From assembly GCF_008728515.1 (NCBI RefSeq), contig NC_044996.1, forward strand, positions 119,370,189-119,434,188: DNA of 64,000 nucleotides, given 5' to 3'. Positions 42,100 through 54,215 of this stretch are shown in pieces. Position numbers and translations under genes: made by a program. Each line of letters opens with the position of its first letter. The first letter of the stretch is position 1. Below the pieces are notes generated by a model. It was not told where the DNA came from, made no database searches, and worked only from the letters and a program-made list of their open reading frames with translations. The stretch comes from Papio anubis. Taxonomy: Eukaryota; Chordata; Mammalia; Primates; Cercopithecidae.

Positions 42100-44120
42100 G
42101 TTTGCCATTTATATTCTGAATTCTGTATCTGTCATTTCAAACATTTGACTCTGTTAGGATCCATTAGGAGTTAGTGGGATCCTTTGGAGGTGATTAAATA
42201 CTCTGGCTTTTTGTATTGCTGGAGTTCTTGTGCGGGTTCCTTCTTATCTCAGAGAGCTGATGCTTTTTGGTTTGTTTGTTTGTTTTTTTAATTTGCTATA
42301 TTGTTACGATGAGGCTTCTTGATGTCTTATTCTTTTCTGCCTTGGGGGTATGACTGCGGTATATAATGTGTATGATCATCTGGCTTTATTTCTGGATGCT
42401 TTCAATGTGCCAAGGCTCTGTACGTGTTCCATGGTTGAACTTAGGTTCCTGCCGTGGCTTTCTCAGACATTGCTTGTTGCAGCAGTCTAGTTCATTTGTT
42501 GGTGTAATTTAGGCTGCTACCAGGAGATGGTGCATAAGAGTAAGAGCCAGCAGGTTAAGGCAAGGCAGAGGCAGTGGAGCACAAAAAACACTGTCCCCTA
42601 GGGCGCATTCACCTTCATTGTGGGTGGAGCTGCTGGAGAAGCCCTTGGAGAAGTGGACTCTTAGCCCATAGTCTTTGGGTCTCCACAGCAAGAGCCACTA
42701 CTGAGTCCATGACATTGCACCGAGGAGGGGGGTGGAGGGGTTGAAAGAATTCCCCCTTCTCTACATTCATTCCTGGGCTTTGGTGGTGCCCCCTTCAGTG
42801 GCCAGCACCATGTTTGCATTTCCTTTGACTCAAACTGGGCTTTGGCGGGCTGTGATACCCGGTCCCTTAAGGATGATCCATGTTGAGGGGTAGATCTCCA
42901 GGGGAGTGGAAGCTACCTCCCTTCCACTCCTCAGAGCTAATGGGGCACTGTCCCCCAACTGACCAAGGGAACCAGCTGGGGCATCCAGCAATGACACACA
43001 CAGAATGGTTCTGAGTTGCAAAGCTGTTCCTGTTTTCTAGTCTGGTTGCCCGGGAGAAACTTCAGCTTCAGCAACTCCCATCACTCTCTAGTCCTGTGAT
43101 GCGAGACTGCCTAATTCCAGCACCTAGTGCTGAGGCATTCTCCACACTCACTGCTCAATTCTGGCTGTGGGGACTTTCCCCCCATTCCAGAGGAAGCACG
43201 CCAATCTCTGGCCCCAGACTACAATGCCATGTCACCAAACAATGCCTCTGAACTCTCAAAATGTTGCCAGCTGTGGGCTTGTAACTACAGAGGGTGGATC
43301 CCCTCTCAAGCAAGCAATGTGGGCAAAAAGCTGTGGAGAGTGTGGTTTGCATCTCAGTCTGACAGCAGCCTGTTGCAGAGCAGTGGGTATTGTCCTAGAT
43401 GTGCATGGGATGGCCTGGTCTCCCTCTCCCTCCTTGGCTGGGCAGTGGCTGCAGCTACATCAAAGCTTAAGCCAAAGGCAGAGTGCAGGCTAGAGTTAAA
43501 CTCTCAAAATGGTACCTTGAGCCTGGGGCCAGGGAGGGTAGAACACCACCTGGGCAAGCAGCTTGAACAAGAAAGTGTGGGGAGTGTGGTCCACTCACAT
43601 CTCAGTCTCAACAGCAGCTCCTGGCAGAGCAGCAATACTCTCCCACGCATGAATGAGGGAGCCTGTTTTCCCCTGTCCTTACTTGTAGCACTTCAGTGGC
43701 TGCAGCCATGTCCATAAACCCCTGGCATCTGGGCTCTCAGAATGGCTCCCAGCTGAGGCTGCTCCAGGCTTGGATGTGTGTGGGATTCTGTATGGGTTCC
43801 CTTTCTGGAGCAACATCTCTGTGCAATCTTTATGCAGCTCCAGATGTCAGGCACAAGGCCCTTGTGGGTCAAGGGTTTCTTCCACAGCCAAGATCATAAA
43901 AGCCTGTTTCAGAGCCCTGGGTATTTCTCTCTTGCTGTTTCCCTGTGTCCAGGAGCCACTCTGAGGTCTTAGCCAGTTCCCAGCAGGGCAGGCTGCCTTG
44001 AACCCTGTCCTTATGTACTTCCAGGGCTTCCCATCTCTTCTCTGGTGAATCTAAGTGTTCTCTCCTAGACCATCTGGTCAAAATGTGTCTACTTACTATT
44101 CTGGCTCTTCTCTGTGGAGG
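42100..44120 (-). promoter_or_regulatory. 5'UTR region of the long L1, GC-rich
   Basis: Its boundary with ORF1 near 42110 matches the equivalent junction in the L1 at 3556-8862 (gaattctgtatctgtcattt there versus taattccttatctggtattt). A 196-codon plus-strand open frame (43127-43717) is antisense to this UTR and has no recognisable domain. I treat it as compositional. Confidence 0.6.
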
Positions 44121-44179
44121 AAGCACACACCAGAAAACAATAGGAAGAGCTTAATGTTTTAAAAATTAGGTAACAGTTT

Positions 44180-44400
44180 TAGAATTTAAGATAAGCCAAA
44201 CATTACCGTAATTATCTCACTTTATCTTCACACCAGCCCTATTATTAACACTGTGCAGTATTGTTTGGATTTTGTTGATTAAGATACTGAAACTGAGAGA
44301 ACTTATATCGTGTACTCGTGGTCAGTCAGATGGTAAGCTTAGCAGAGTGAGGATTTGAATCAGGCCTGCTTGTATCCAGAACCTCCATTCTTGACTATCA
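44180..44400 (+). mobile_element. MIR SINE
   Basis: cttcacaccagccctattat, ttgattaagatactgaaact, gagagaacttatat, agatggtaagcttagcagag and gaggatttgaatcaggcctg follow the 3' half of MIR in order. Confidence 0.8.
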
Positions 44401-44576
44401 GAGTACAGGTTATATGAGGCTGCTAAAGGAACATGATGAACCAAAATACTGAGTCTGATGCAGCCATTGGGACTTTCAGAGAAATGGCAATGGAGAGAGT
44501 TCTTGTTTGGCCAGCACTTCTTTGATTATTCTCTTTAACCTATGTGGATGGGGTCATAATGGATGAGGTAGTCTTG

Positions 44577-44971
44577 CGCCTTAGTTCATTTTGTGTTGCC
44601 ATAATCCCACAGACTGGATACTTTTTAAATAACTGAAATTTATTGACTTATGGCTTTAGAGACCGGCTAGTCCAAGAACAAGGTACTGGTATCATGTAAG
44701 GGCTCTCTTGCTTCATCATTCCATGATGGAAAATGGAAGAGCAAACAGAGTTTGAGAGAGCGAGAACAAGAAGAGGCCAAACTAATCCTTTTAGAAGCAA
44801 CCCACTCCTATGATAATAAACCCACTCCCATGATAATGACATTAATCCACTCATAAGAGTTGTGCCCTCATGACCCAAACACCTTTTATTAGGTCTCACC
44901 TCCCAACACTACCACACTGCGGAGCTAGTTCCCAACACATGTACTTTGAGGAACACATTAAAACCATAGCA
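44577..44971 (-). mobile_element. MLT1/MST-type LTR (ERVL-MaLR)
   Basis: Antisense MaLR LTR: ttagttcattttgtgttgcc, aactgaaatttattgactta, gttgtgccctcatgaccca, ttattaggtctcacctccca and, at the end, aaaaccatagca. Solo LTR with TG..CA-like ends. Confidence 0.8.
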
Positions 44972-46559
44972 CTTTGTATCCTTCTCATTTGGAGAGACAT
45001 ATGGCTATTTATAAAACTAAAAATGATATAATTAAGATGAAAGTGAGCTATAGTAGATATAATGGTTTATTAAAGATCAAATTTTTGAGGGTGGGGGAAG
45101 AGATGTTGAAAGAAAGGCATTGGGGCTGCCATTTGCCCTGGAGCTTTTACAACTAAAGCTATTTCTAAAGACACATTTGTGTAGACATTGGAGGTCCCCA
45201 TAGTAGCTTCAAGCATGGTAATTTTCTTAATACCCACAATCTGATTCACTGCTGTATTATTTAATCCACTGTGAGCACAATTCTGGGGCGCTCTTGTTAA
45301 TTTTGTAAGGTTGAAAATGGATACAATCAATTTTTATTAACAATAGATAATATTTGTTGAATGTTGTATGGCCTCTTCTAAGATATCTATATGCTGCAGA
45401 AATATGAAGACCCACTATTCAGATCTCTATGAGCCATAGAGAAGAAAATATACAGGACAGCAAGATAAAGGGTTTATTTTGTAGCTAAGTGCTACAAAGT
45501 TTCTCTATTGCCTCTAGGATATCAAGCAGTACAAATCAATTTTGTAAGTATTAACAACAGACCTGCTTCTCTTGCAGTTTAATGATTTGTATTATGGGTT
45601 ACCTTTTTCTCTCAGTAATGCAAAATCCTCTTGAGCAGTACTTGTTTTGCAAATTTTGTCAGCATGATGACAAGGTAGTGTGAATGTGCACTGAAAGAAC
45701 CCTGCAGTTTTTAAATATTCAATAGTTAGTCAAGGTATAATTTAGCCTCTCTCTTGAAAAATCCATAGAAGAAATTACCAAAAATGCTTACTTTGTTTGT
45801 TCTCATAGTTTTCTCCTAAAATAGCTTGCACTTACTATGATCACTGATAGAATGTAACCTTCTATTCTGATTATTACTATCATAAAATGGTGAACATTTT
45901 ATTTCATATTCTTTGGAGAATTCCAGAAGTTTAGGGACACACAGGTACAATTTTCTTCAAGGTACTATTTTTTTAAGTGAGGTACATGTGAGGGTGACTG
46001 AGAACTAGAACACCACAGGAGATTCAGGGCCAAGAGTTCCATGTCTATAGCCATCATTCAGCTTGAAAGTCAGATTGACAAAACAACAACAACAACAACA
46101 ACAAGAAAAAACACTAAAGTCCATTCAGCATGGGAACTCAAATAATCCATCAAACAAATATGAAAGTTCTCTTCCAAGCCTACGCAGTCATTCAATAATT
46201 CAGTTTTAAAGCTCCAACATCTATTCAGTATTATATGTTAGTAGTATGTAGCAGATGTTGATAATGTCCCGCTCATACCCTTTTGGCATGTGACATTTCA
46301 GTGCATATCAGCAAGCTTGTTAAAAATGGTCATCTGTGTTGAACTGGGAGAATGTTGGGTTGAACAGAACACTCTTGCTGGTATGATCATTTAGGCATTT
46401 TAAAGGTATGGGAAGAAAATGCATACAAGCACAATGGAGTTGGCTGGTTATCACTAAGTTGTATTGACGTCTTACAGAGAGATAATGAGAAAAGGAAGGG
46501 TCTTACCAAATGAATGTTATACAAACCAAAAGAACTCTTTTGTACTTTACAAATACAAG
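44972..46559. other. Mostly unassigned; short (AAC)n at 46082-46103
   Basis: About 1.6 kb without a recognisable transposon apart from a small AAC repeat. No supported exon. Confidence 0.5.
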
Positions 46560-46817
46560 CAGTCCTCCATATTTGTGAGTTCCACATCTGTGGATTCTAC
46601 CAACTAGGGATTAAAAAATATTCAAGAAAAAAAGGATGGTTGCATCGGTACTTAACATGTACAGACTTATTTGCTTTTCATTATTCCCTGAACAATACTA
46701 TATAACAACTATTTACATAGCATTTATACATTTACATCATATTAGGTATTATAAGTAATTTAGACATGATTTAAAGTATATAAGAAGATGTACTAAGGTA
46801 TGTGAAAATACTACACC

Positions 46818-47700
46818 TTTTTTTATAACTTCAACCTTTATTTTAAATTTAGGGAATGCATGTGCAGTTTTGTTACCTTGGTATATTGTGTGATGCTGAG
46901 GTTTGGGGTGTCACTGATCCTGTTACCTAATGTATTAGTCCATTCTTGCATTGCTATAAAGGAATACCTGAGACTAGGTAATTTATGAAGAAAAGAGGTT
47001 TAATGGACTCACAGTTCTGTAGGGTGTATAGGATATGTGGTGCTGTCTGTTTGGTTTCTGATGAAGCCTCAGGAAGCTTAAAAGCACAGTGGAAGTTTAG
47101 CGGGGAGCTGGCATATTACATGGTGAGAGAGAAAGTAAGAGAGAGAAGGAGGAAGTCCCAGACTTTTTTAAACAACCAGATCTCACATGAACTAACTGAG
47201 TAAGAACTCACTCATCACCAAGGGGATGGTGCTAAGCTATTCATGAGGGATCTGTCCCCATGATCTAATACCTCCCACTTAGGCCCCACCTCCAACATTG
47301 CGGATCACATTTCAGCATGAGATTTGGAGAGGACACACATCCAAACCGTGTCACCCAGGTACTAAGTATAATACCCAATACTTTTCCAACCCTTGTCCCC
47401 CATCCTTCCCCCACAACTAGTAGTTCCCAGTGTTTATTTTTGCCATCTTTATGTCCATGAGCATCCATTGTTTAGCTCCCACTTGTAAGTGAGACATGCA
47501 GACTTTGATTTTTTGTTTCTGCATTGATTTTCTTAGGATAATGGCCTCTAGCTGCATCCATGTTGCTGCAAAGGACATGATTTTGTTCTTTTTTATGGCT
47601 GTATAGTATTCCCTGGTATTTATGTACCATATTTTCTTTATCCAATCCACCACTGATGGGCACCTAGGTTGATTCCTTGCCTTTGCTATTGTGAATAGTG
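46818..47700 (-). mobile_element. L1 3' end inserted in the MITE and split by a MaLR LTR
   Basis: Starts with a T-run (46818-46824) and carries the L1 3'UTR (gttttgttaccttggtatat) and the ORF2 end (gcatccattgtttagctcc, cttaggataatggcctctag, ttttatggctgtatagtatt). ACACC occurs at both borders (46813-46817, 47701-47705), consistent with a target-site duplication. It is 5'-truncated; about 460 bp of L1 remain once the LTR is removed. Confidence 0.82.
46931..47353 (-). mobile_element. MaLR solo LTR (MST/MLT1-like) inside the L1
   Basis: tgtattagtccattcttgca, aggaatacctgagactaggt, cacagttctgtagggtgta, agatctcacatgaactaact and ttaggccccacctccaacat are the antisense MaLR LTR order. Ends tgta...gtca. 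The L1 phrase gttacc/cccaggtactaag is interrupted here. Confidence 0.8.
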
Positions 47701-47793
47701 ACACCATTTTATATCAAGAACTTGAGAAAGTGTGGATTTTAGTATCCATGGGGTTGTTGGACTCAGTCCCCCATGGATACCAAGGGATGACGA

Positions 47794-48155
47794 CCTCTTT
47801 TTCTGACCAAGACTTTCACAACCCCAGCCTGAGAAGGGTATGATTACTAGAGGCTTAGACTCCCTAGAAATGTGGGGTTTAGGCACACCTCCATAGCTGC
47901 CACAGTCTACCTTTCGTATCATACAGATCCGCTTTTGTACAGATGTTCGGGGAGCAGCTCTTTGATAATCCCCATGTCTTCTCTTCTGAGAGGAAACTTC
48001 CAAGAAAGAGATTAATGGGACAATCTATAGCCACCTAACCTATTATTTGAGGCCCCATTATCCCCATTAGTTACAGTAAACCAAGCTCTGTGACAGTCTC
48101 TATGATAGGTCTATGTCTTGATGATATCCAGTTTAGGAATTTTTTCTTTTATTAT
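47794..48155. other. No recognised feature
   Basis: No repeat family or exon identified. Confidence 0.5.
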
Positions 48156-48380
48156 TCATGCTTTTTGTGTCCTAAGAAAGCTTTGAGTACCTCAAGTTTG
48201 TAAGGATATATGCATGTTTCCTTCTATAAGATTTATGGTTGTAGACTTTACCTTTAGGTTTCTGATCTTTTATAAGTCAATTTGTTTGTTTAGTGTGAGG
48301 TAATAGTTGATTTTTTATATGAATATCAAGTTGATATAGCATAATTTTTGACAGTACATTTCAAAGAATCTAATTAGAAA
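48156..48380 (-). mobile_element. Old L1 ORF2 fragment
   Basis: Antisense L1 order: catgctttttgtgtcctaag, gcatgtttccttctataag, actttacctttaggtttctg, ttagtgtgaggtaatagttg and tatgaatatcaagttgatat. Strongly diverged. Confidence 0.55.
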
Positions 48381-49747
48381 AAGTAATCTACCTCTATCAT
48401 TACTACTGTTACTAAAGCAATAACAACTGTCTTTGGTGCCTTACTATTGTCAAGGAAAGATGACAAGTTCTTTATATATTTTATCTCATTTTTAATTTTG
48501 AAATCAGCATGTGAATCAGTTTGACTTTAAATGCTATGACTGTCTACCACTGAGGGTAAAACTTCGAGCTGTTGAGTTCTTATTTATTGCTTTTCTATAA
48601 AACCAGGTTGACTTTCTAATAGATTCTTTAAAAAGTATCAGCAAATTAAGACAACTCTAATAAGGAAAATAAACACTTGAATGAGGACCATGTCCTGTCA
48701 TTGTTCTGAAATAGTTTTTATGATGCATTACTAAATTTAAAATACTATCAAAAGTGTGATTATTAGGTATATTTTTCCTTTCTTTGATAATCCATATTAT
48801 GATATCTTAGATCAATAGGTTTAGAATTAATTACTTAAAACACATTATTAGAGGTTCACATGTATTTAACAAAGTTTTGTTATATACACAAATTCTACAA
48901 AACAAAGTCAATAATCCCTATATATCAATTATGTAAAATGTAGTGGCTGGTTTTTCCTATACCTCTATAAATCGTAAGTACATATTGATAGTACTGTAAT
49001 AACTATACCACTGAAATTTAGTGGAATATTTTCAACATTTATAAATGCAGTGCGGTTAGTAATATTACTAATTTAATATTACTAAATATTACTAAATATT
49101 ACGAATTTAAAATTGACTTATTTTAGGCAGGCAAACATTAAATACAGTAGAATCACATGTTAACATTTTAATCCATTATTTATTCACTTTCTTAGCAATT
49201 AAGTTCAAACATTGCTCCTATTATTATATTTTGCATGATGTAAATTAAATCTCACCCATCAATTTTGCTTCAAGAGAATGCCCCACTGAGCAAGCAAGAT
49301 GGTTTATCACTGAGAATTCAAACAGTTTATCATAGCTTATTATTGCTAAGATTTGTTGTGTTTTTCATTTTCTAAAAATGTGGCTTTATATTCAACAGGA
49401 CAAAATTGGTTCATTCAGATATTTAGTTATGATTTTTTAAATAAACCATTCATGCATTATTTAACTTTTTTCCAGGCAATTACCTTGTTTGGAGGAATAT
49501 ATTGTGTGTGACTCTAACACAATCAAGTTTTCCTGGTAGCTGTACTTATAAGGCCAGCACCAGCTTTATGTGGAGAAAAAGTAGATAACTGCCTAAAGAG
49601 CCATGATTGAAATGTTTCACATAGTCCTCTCAGTCCCAGAGCATTTCCTTCATCAGCTTTCATGGGGTAGCTGTGGATTTACCTATGCAGAAATTCCATC
49701 ATTATACCGGTATCCATTGTTTAGACAACAAAAACAAGGACATATCC
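48381..49747. other. AT-rich sequence; weak MIR-like core near 48430-48510
   Basis: Only a gacaagttctttatatattttatctcattt-like block resembles MIR. The remainder, including a short ATTACTAA-type tandem at 49056-49105, has no assignment. Confidence 0.4.
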
Positions 49748-49968
49748 TCTAGAATTGTGTTGGTCAGTTGAAATAGCTACTAGCAAGGTATGGCTAGTTA
49801 ACTTTAAATTAATTAAATATAATTAAAAATTCAGTTCTTCAGCCGTAGTGATCACATTTCAAGTGCTCAATATTCACATGTGGTTGGTGGCTACCATATT
49901 GGACAGTGTAGATCATTTCCATCACAATAGGAAGTTCTCTCACGCAGCACTGCTCTAAAAGGTCTAGA
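49748..49968. mobile_element. hAT-type MITE (MER-class, Charlie-related)
   Basis: The ends are inverted (tctagaattgtgttgg at left; gcactgctctaaaaggtctaga at right). The interior has the familiar order gtgatcacatttcaagtgct, caatattcacatgtggttgg, ggctaccatattggacagtg and tttccatcacaataggaag. Superfamily by recognition; subfamily not assigned. Confidence 0.7.
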
Positions 49969-50059
49969 AAGTATCTGTTTAATAAATTAGCCCTTGAATA
50001 CAATTCAAGTTACATTTTATGAGAGCTGTGGATATATCTAGCATTATGTATGCTGGGTG

Positions 50060-50160
50060 AAGGCATAGATGTTATTATTTGTTAAGTGCCACAGCAATCC
50101 TTATGGATAGATGCTGTTCTCATTTTAGAGATGAGAAAACAGAGACTGTGCACAACACAA
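50060..50160 (+). mobile_element. MIR fragment
   Basis: ttgttaagtgccacagcaat, ccttatggatagatgctgtt and ctcattttagagatgagaaaa are the MIR core region. Confidence 0.65.
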
Positions 50161-50520
50161 AAGAAAATGACAAGCTGATTCATGCTCTTCTCACCAAAGC
50201 ATGCTGCCTGAAAAAGTGAAATGTAATCAAAGACAGTTCTTAAGAGTGAACATGAGAGAAAGCTACAGCCTAGCCAGAGCTCAGTTTGGAAGAGTTTCTT
50301 CCCTTAGGTGAGGACACTAAAATAACAATTGTTATGGCTGGAAATAATGACAATGGGGATGGAGGAAAAAAACAAAACACTGAAATGCAGGGCCTTATCC
50401 AGAGGGAACACTTGGGTATTTCGGTTTTTTCTCTAACATATTCAATACCTGCTATATTCTATCTTAAGGCAAAATTTGATATATGTAAAACTTTAATGCA
50501 TTAAGATAACCTTCATAAGT
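50161..50520. other. No recognised feature
   Basis: No family identified. A 72-codon open stretch at 50286-50504 has no recognisable domain. Confidence 0.45.
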
Positions 50521-51143
50521 TTATTTAAAGAATGGGAAAATGGAAACTACTTAAATGTCTAACAATAGAAGTATACTTAATGAAACTCAACAGAATGTTA
50601 TCCAACGCCTGGAAACAATTGTTTGGAAATTGATATAATAATTTAGAGCAGTACTTTGATGTGTTGTTGAGATCAAAAGGGAGTGCTAACTCAATAAATG
50701 TATATACAGTAAAGATGACAGCATTGAATGGAAAGACATAAAATTCTAACAGTTTGAACCACTGGGTAGATAGAATCTATTTTTACCTTTGCAGTGCTTA
50801 GCAATTACATAAATTGTACAATTAAAAAATGTTTAATAACCTTGAGCAAGAGGACAAATGGAAATATCCACAAATTAAATGAAGAGAAGCAGAAGTTTGA
50901 AGACTTTCAATTAAAGTCCACCTGACATAGAATAAGCAGTTTTTCCCTATGTATTCATCACACACATACACATGACATCTTCCAATCTATGCATTAGTGT
51001 AACTTAAATATTTATTGGTAAAAGCAATTCCTGGAACTAATAAGCAATTATAGCAAGCTTGCATAATATAAGATTAATATACAAAAGTTAATTACTGTCT
51101 TATGTACCAACAATGAACAAGTGGAACTTGAAATTAAAAACAG
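50521..51143 (+). mobile_element. Old L1M 3' end and RT remnant
   Basis: 50525-50900 resembles an old L1 ORF2 end and 3'UTR (actacttaaatgtctaacaa, acagaatgttatccaacgcc). 50990-51143 has agcaattatagcaagcttgc and aagattaatatacaaaagtt, which is RT-region sequence of another old copy. The order is scrambled relative to one L1, so at least two old pieces are present. Confidence 0.5.
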
Positions 51144-51845
51144 AATACCTTTAGGGCATCCAAATTGGAAAAGAAAAAGTCAAATTGTTCTCATTTGTAG
51201 ATAATGTGATCTTATATTTGGAAAAACCTAAAGACTCCACCAAAATCACAACTAGAACTGATAAACAACTTCAGTAAAGTTGCAGGATGCAAAATCAACA
51301 TAAAAATCAGTAGCATTTCTATATGCCATCAGCAAACAATCTGAAAAAGAAATCAAGACAGTAGTTTACAATAGGTACAAATAACATAAAATACTTAGGA
51401 ATAAATTTAACCAAAGAAGTAAAAGATCTCTACAATGAAAGCTATAAAACATTGATAGAGTAAGTTGATGAGGACACAAAAAAATAGAATATGCAGCCAT
51501 AAAAAAGAAGGAGACCATTTCTTTTGCAGGGACATGGATGTAGCTGGAGACCATTATCCTTAGCAAACTAGTATAGGAACAGAAAACCAAATTCCACATG
51601 TTCTCACTTATAAGTGGGAGCTAAATGATGAGAGCTGATGGACACAAAGAGGGTAACAACAGACACTGGGGCCTACTTGAAGGTGGAGGGTGTGAGAAGA
51701 GAGAGGAGCAGAAAAAAATAACAATTGGGTACTAGGCTTAGTGCCTGGGTGACAAAATAATCTGTACAACAAACCCTCATGACACAAGTTTACCTGTATA
51801 ACAAACCTGCACATATACCCCTGAACCTAAAATAAAAGTTTAAAA
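51144..51845 (+). mobile_element. L1PB/L1MA-like fragment with internal deletion
   Basis: 51144-51485 is the ORF2 RT region (aaattggaaaagaaaaagtc, aaattgttctcatttgtaga giving the FADD-like FVDN, then aaacctaaagactccaccaa). At about 51485 it jumps to the ORF2 end (atgcagccataaaaaagaag, ttcttttgcagggacatgga, cttataagtgggagctaaat) and the 3'UTR ending at ataaaagtttaaaaa. About 1.4 kb of ORF2 is missing at the jump. Confidence 0.8.
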
Positions 51846-52295
51846 ATGTAACTTCTAAACTAATATTCTTTTTCTAGCTTTAGGAGTCACTGTAATTCTC
51901 CCTTAATGTTTCTGAAATATGTCAATCTCTCTATTATTTCAATTAGGCTTCTTGAATTTATAAGCTTTTCTCTCTGATTTAAGATGTCATTTTGTTAGTA
52001 TTCTATGTAAGATAATGAATTCAAGTGACACTGAAAATTTGTCTCACAAGAGTTATATTTTAAAGGTATAAATAATCTCTCAGTGCTAATTTAAAACTTT
52101 CCATCTAAAAACAACTTTTTTTTTTTCTCTTTTAACACAAGCTCTGCTGCTTATGGTGTTATTTGATTTAGCAGTTCCTATTTCACCTAGAAATAACAAT
52201 GCTTATTGTTAGACATACACCTAGACACACAGAAGTTACAACACTGCCCTGTCAGTGCTCTTGAAACTAACTGTATCATCACTGGACCAGGGACT
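51846..52295. other. No recognised feature
   Basis: AT-rich sequence between the L1 and the LTR. Confidence 0.5.
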
Positions 52296-52664
52296 TGTAT
52301 TAGTCTGTTCTCACACTGCTAATAAAGACATACCTGACACTGGGTCATTTATAAAAATAAAGAAAAAGGTTTAATTGATTCACAGTTCCACATGACTGGG
52401 GAGGCCTCACAATCCCAGCTGAAGGCAAATGTCGAGCAGAGTCATGTCTTATATGGCAGCAGGCAAAAGAGCTTGTGTAGGGGAGCTCCCCTTTATAAAA
52501 CCATCAGATCTTGTGAGACTTATTCACTATCATGAGAATAGCATGGGAAAAAACCTGCCCCGATGATTCATTTACCTCCCACCAGGTCCCTCCCATGACA
52601 CATGAGAATTATGGGGGCTAAAATTTGAGAGGAGATTTGGGTGGGGACACAGCCAGATCACATC
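52296..52664 (-). mobile_element. THE1/MSTA-type solo LTR (ERVL-MaLR)
   Basis: Antisense: tgtattagtctgttctcaca, aaagacatacctgacactgg, cacagttccacatgactggg, gaggcctcacaatcccagct, taaaaccatcagatcttgtg and ggtggggacacagccagatc. TG..CA ends, with 5-bp flanks GGACT and GGATT that fit a MaLR duplication with one change. 369 bp is close to a complete LTR. Confidence 0.9.
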
Positions 52665-52940
52665 AGGATTCTTAAATTTAGTAGAATCTAGACATTTTAT
52701 TATTTTTGCTTAATCACTACATTAATTATATTTGAAATTAAATATGTCATTTTTTTCAAGCTAAGATTGCTTTTGTTATAATTGCATAGCTGCAGTCTTT
52801 GAAAATATTTTAAACACCTTGCTAACATCCTGATTATGTCATTACCAGAGGTTGTAAGGGTGATGAGAAACAAATGAAAACATACTTTTCTTGCAGAAAT
52901 GAAAAGAAATGAAGCAGTGACTTGTATAAAATAAAGATCC
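52665..52940. other. No recognised feature
   Basis: Short AT-rich gap. Confidence 0.5.
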
Positions 52941-52944
52941 ACAA

Positions 52945-53057
52945 TTAAAAGTGGCCTGTATTACTAGCTACAGCCCATGAGCTCAAGGTTACAGTGGGCT
53001 GTGATAGTGCCACTGCACTCCAGCCTGGGCAACAGAGCAGGACCCTGTCTCTGGTAG
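52945..53057 (+). mobile_element. Alu-related monomer (FLAM/FRAM or truncated AluJ)
   Basis: gctgtgatagtgccactgca, ctccagcctgggcaacagag and caggaccctgtctct form the 7SL-derived 3' half of an old Alu monomer. The front part is truncated or deleted and there is no homogeneous A tail. Confidence 0.8.
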
Positions 53058-53824
53058 GGGGGAGGGGGAGTTGAGGTCTATATCTATTAAATAGATGTGT
53101 ATCTTGAAAGCTCACCATCTTCTGCAGTGATATAATTTGGAATACTAATATGTAACCTGTTTGAGTTTATTATACTGCATTTTGGTAGGAAAAACAAAAA
53201 CTTTAAGGAATAAATTAGATCTGATGATCTAGTTTCCGATGCCAATAAATATGTGATGCTTTTTTATTATTATTTGATGTGATGTCTCTGTTCATGAAAA
53301 CTCCTTTTTGTTAATATTGACCTTCTTTCAATGATATAATGGTTACACTTTATTTCCAAAATAGTTAGTTCAAGGTCTTACAATAATTAAGTAAAATACC
53401 AGGGTATTCAAATAACACTTATCCTTGTATAAGAGAATATTTATAAGAAATACCATTGGCATTTGGGTTAAAACAAAGAAAAAGTACCTGGAGGTTAATG
53501 AGTACTTCTAGTGTGGAAAGCACTTGTCCCACAAGACTGGCTGGCAGTCAGACAGGCCTTACTGGAAAGAGACAATGTGTAGAATCCAACCAAGCAGGAA
53601 TATTTCTTCAGCCACTAGATAGCTGAGTATGAAGGAGTTTGATTCCAGAAAAGCAAATAAATGCTTGGCTATATATACTTACATACTTTGAGTAAGGGTA
53701 TGGCCTTCTTACTTAAAGACACAAAAGCATAAAGTAAGGTTAGGGAGCAAAAGACTGTTGGAGAATAGAAGAGATGAGAGACTTAACTTCCAAATTTAAT
53801 ATCTGGGTGTTGTTTGGGTTCAAG
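53058..53824. other. No recognised feature
   Basis: No family or exon identified. Confidence 0.5.
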
Positions 53825-54215
53825 CCAACCAACTGTAAAAAGATATCATTGAAATAATCATGAAAATGTAATACAAATACAATATGAAGTAAGTTTTAAG
53901 GGATTATTGCTAAATGTATTAGATGTAATATGCATATGTGTGTATATATAAGTATATACATGTATATATGCATTCACACTCATATTCATGTATGTATGTG
54001 TATGTGTTTTGATCAGAGACACATACTAAAGTATTCATGGATAAAATGATATGATGTCTGGGATGTGCTTTAAAAGGGGGCAGATAAATGAAAGATTGGT
54101 CTAATACTGATAAATGTTGATGTTGATTAATGGATACATAGGGCTCATTATTCTTTCTATGTATGTATTTGAAAATTACAATAATAAAATGTTTTGATTT
54201 TAAATAAAAGGGATC
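53825..54215 (+). mobile_element. Ancient L1 3'UTR (L1ME/L1MC-like)
   Basis: agggattattgctaaatgta, gagacacatactaaagtatt, gataaaatgatatgatgtct, gggatgtgctttaaaa, ttgatgttgattaatggata and cattattctttctatgtatg, ending in an A-rich stretch. A tatg/tata-rich simple tract (53930-54010) lies within it. Confidence 0.6.

Larger units (their letters stand above)
46560..47793. mobile_element. Tigger-type MITE (MER8/MER44/Tigger3-like), split by L1
   Basis: Left part (46560-46817) starts cagtcctccatatttgtgag and has tgcatcggtacttaacatgt, tccctgaacaatactatata and tttacatagcatttatac. Right part (47701-47793) has accattttatatcaagaact, ttttagtatccatggggttg and ccccatggataccaagggat. The two ends are inverted copies (cctccatatttgtgag versus ccatggataccaaggg). 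Joining across the L1 gives the expected ctacaccattttatat order. Exact subfamily uncertain. Confidence 0.7.

Noticed and set aside
43127..43717. 196-codon plus-strand open frame
   Set aside because: It is antisense to the GC-rich 5'UTR of the L1 at 36104-44120, overlaps other open frames on both strands and contains no recognisable domain.
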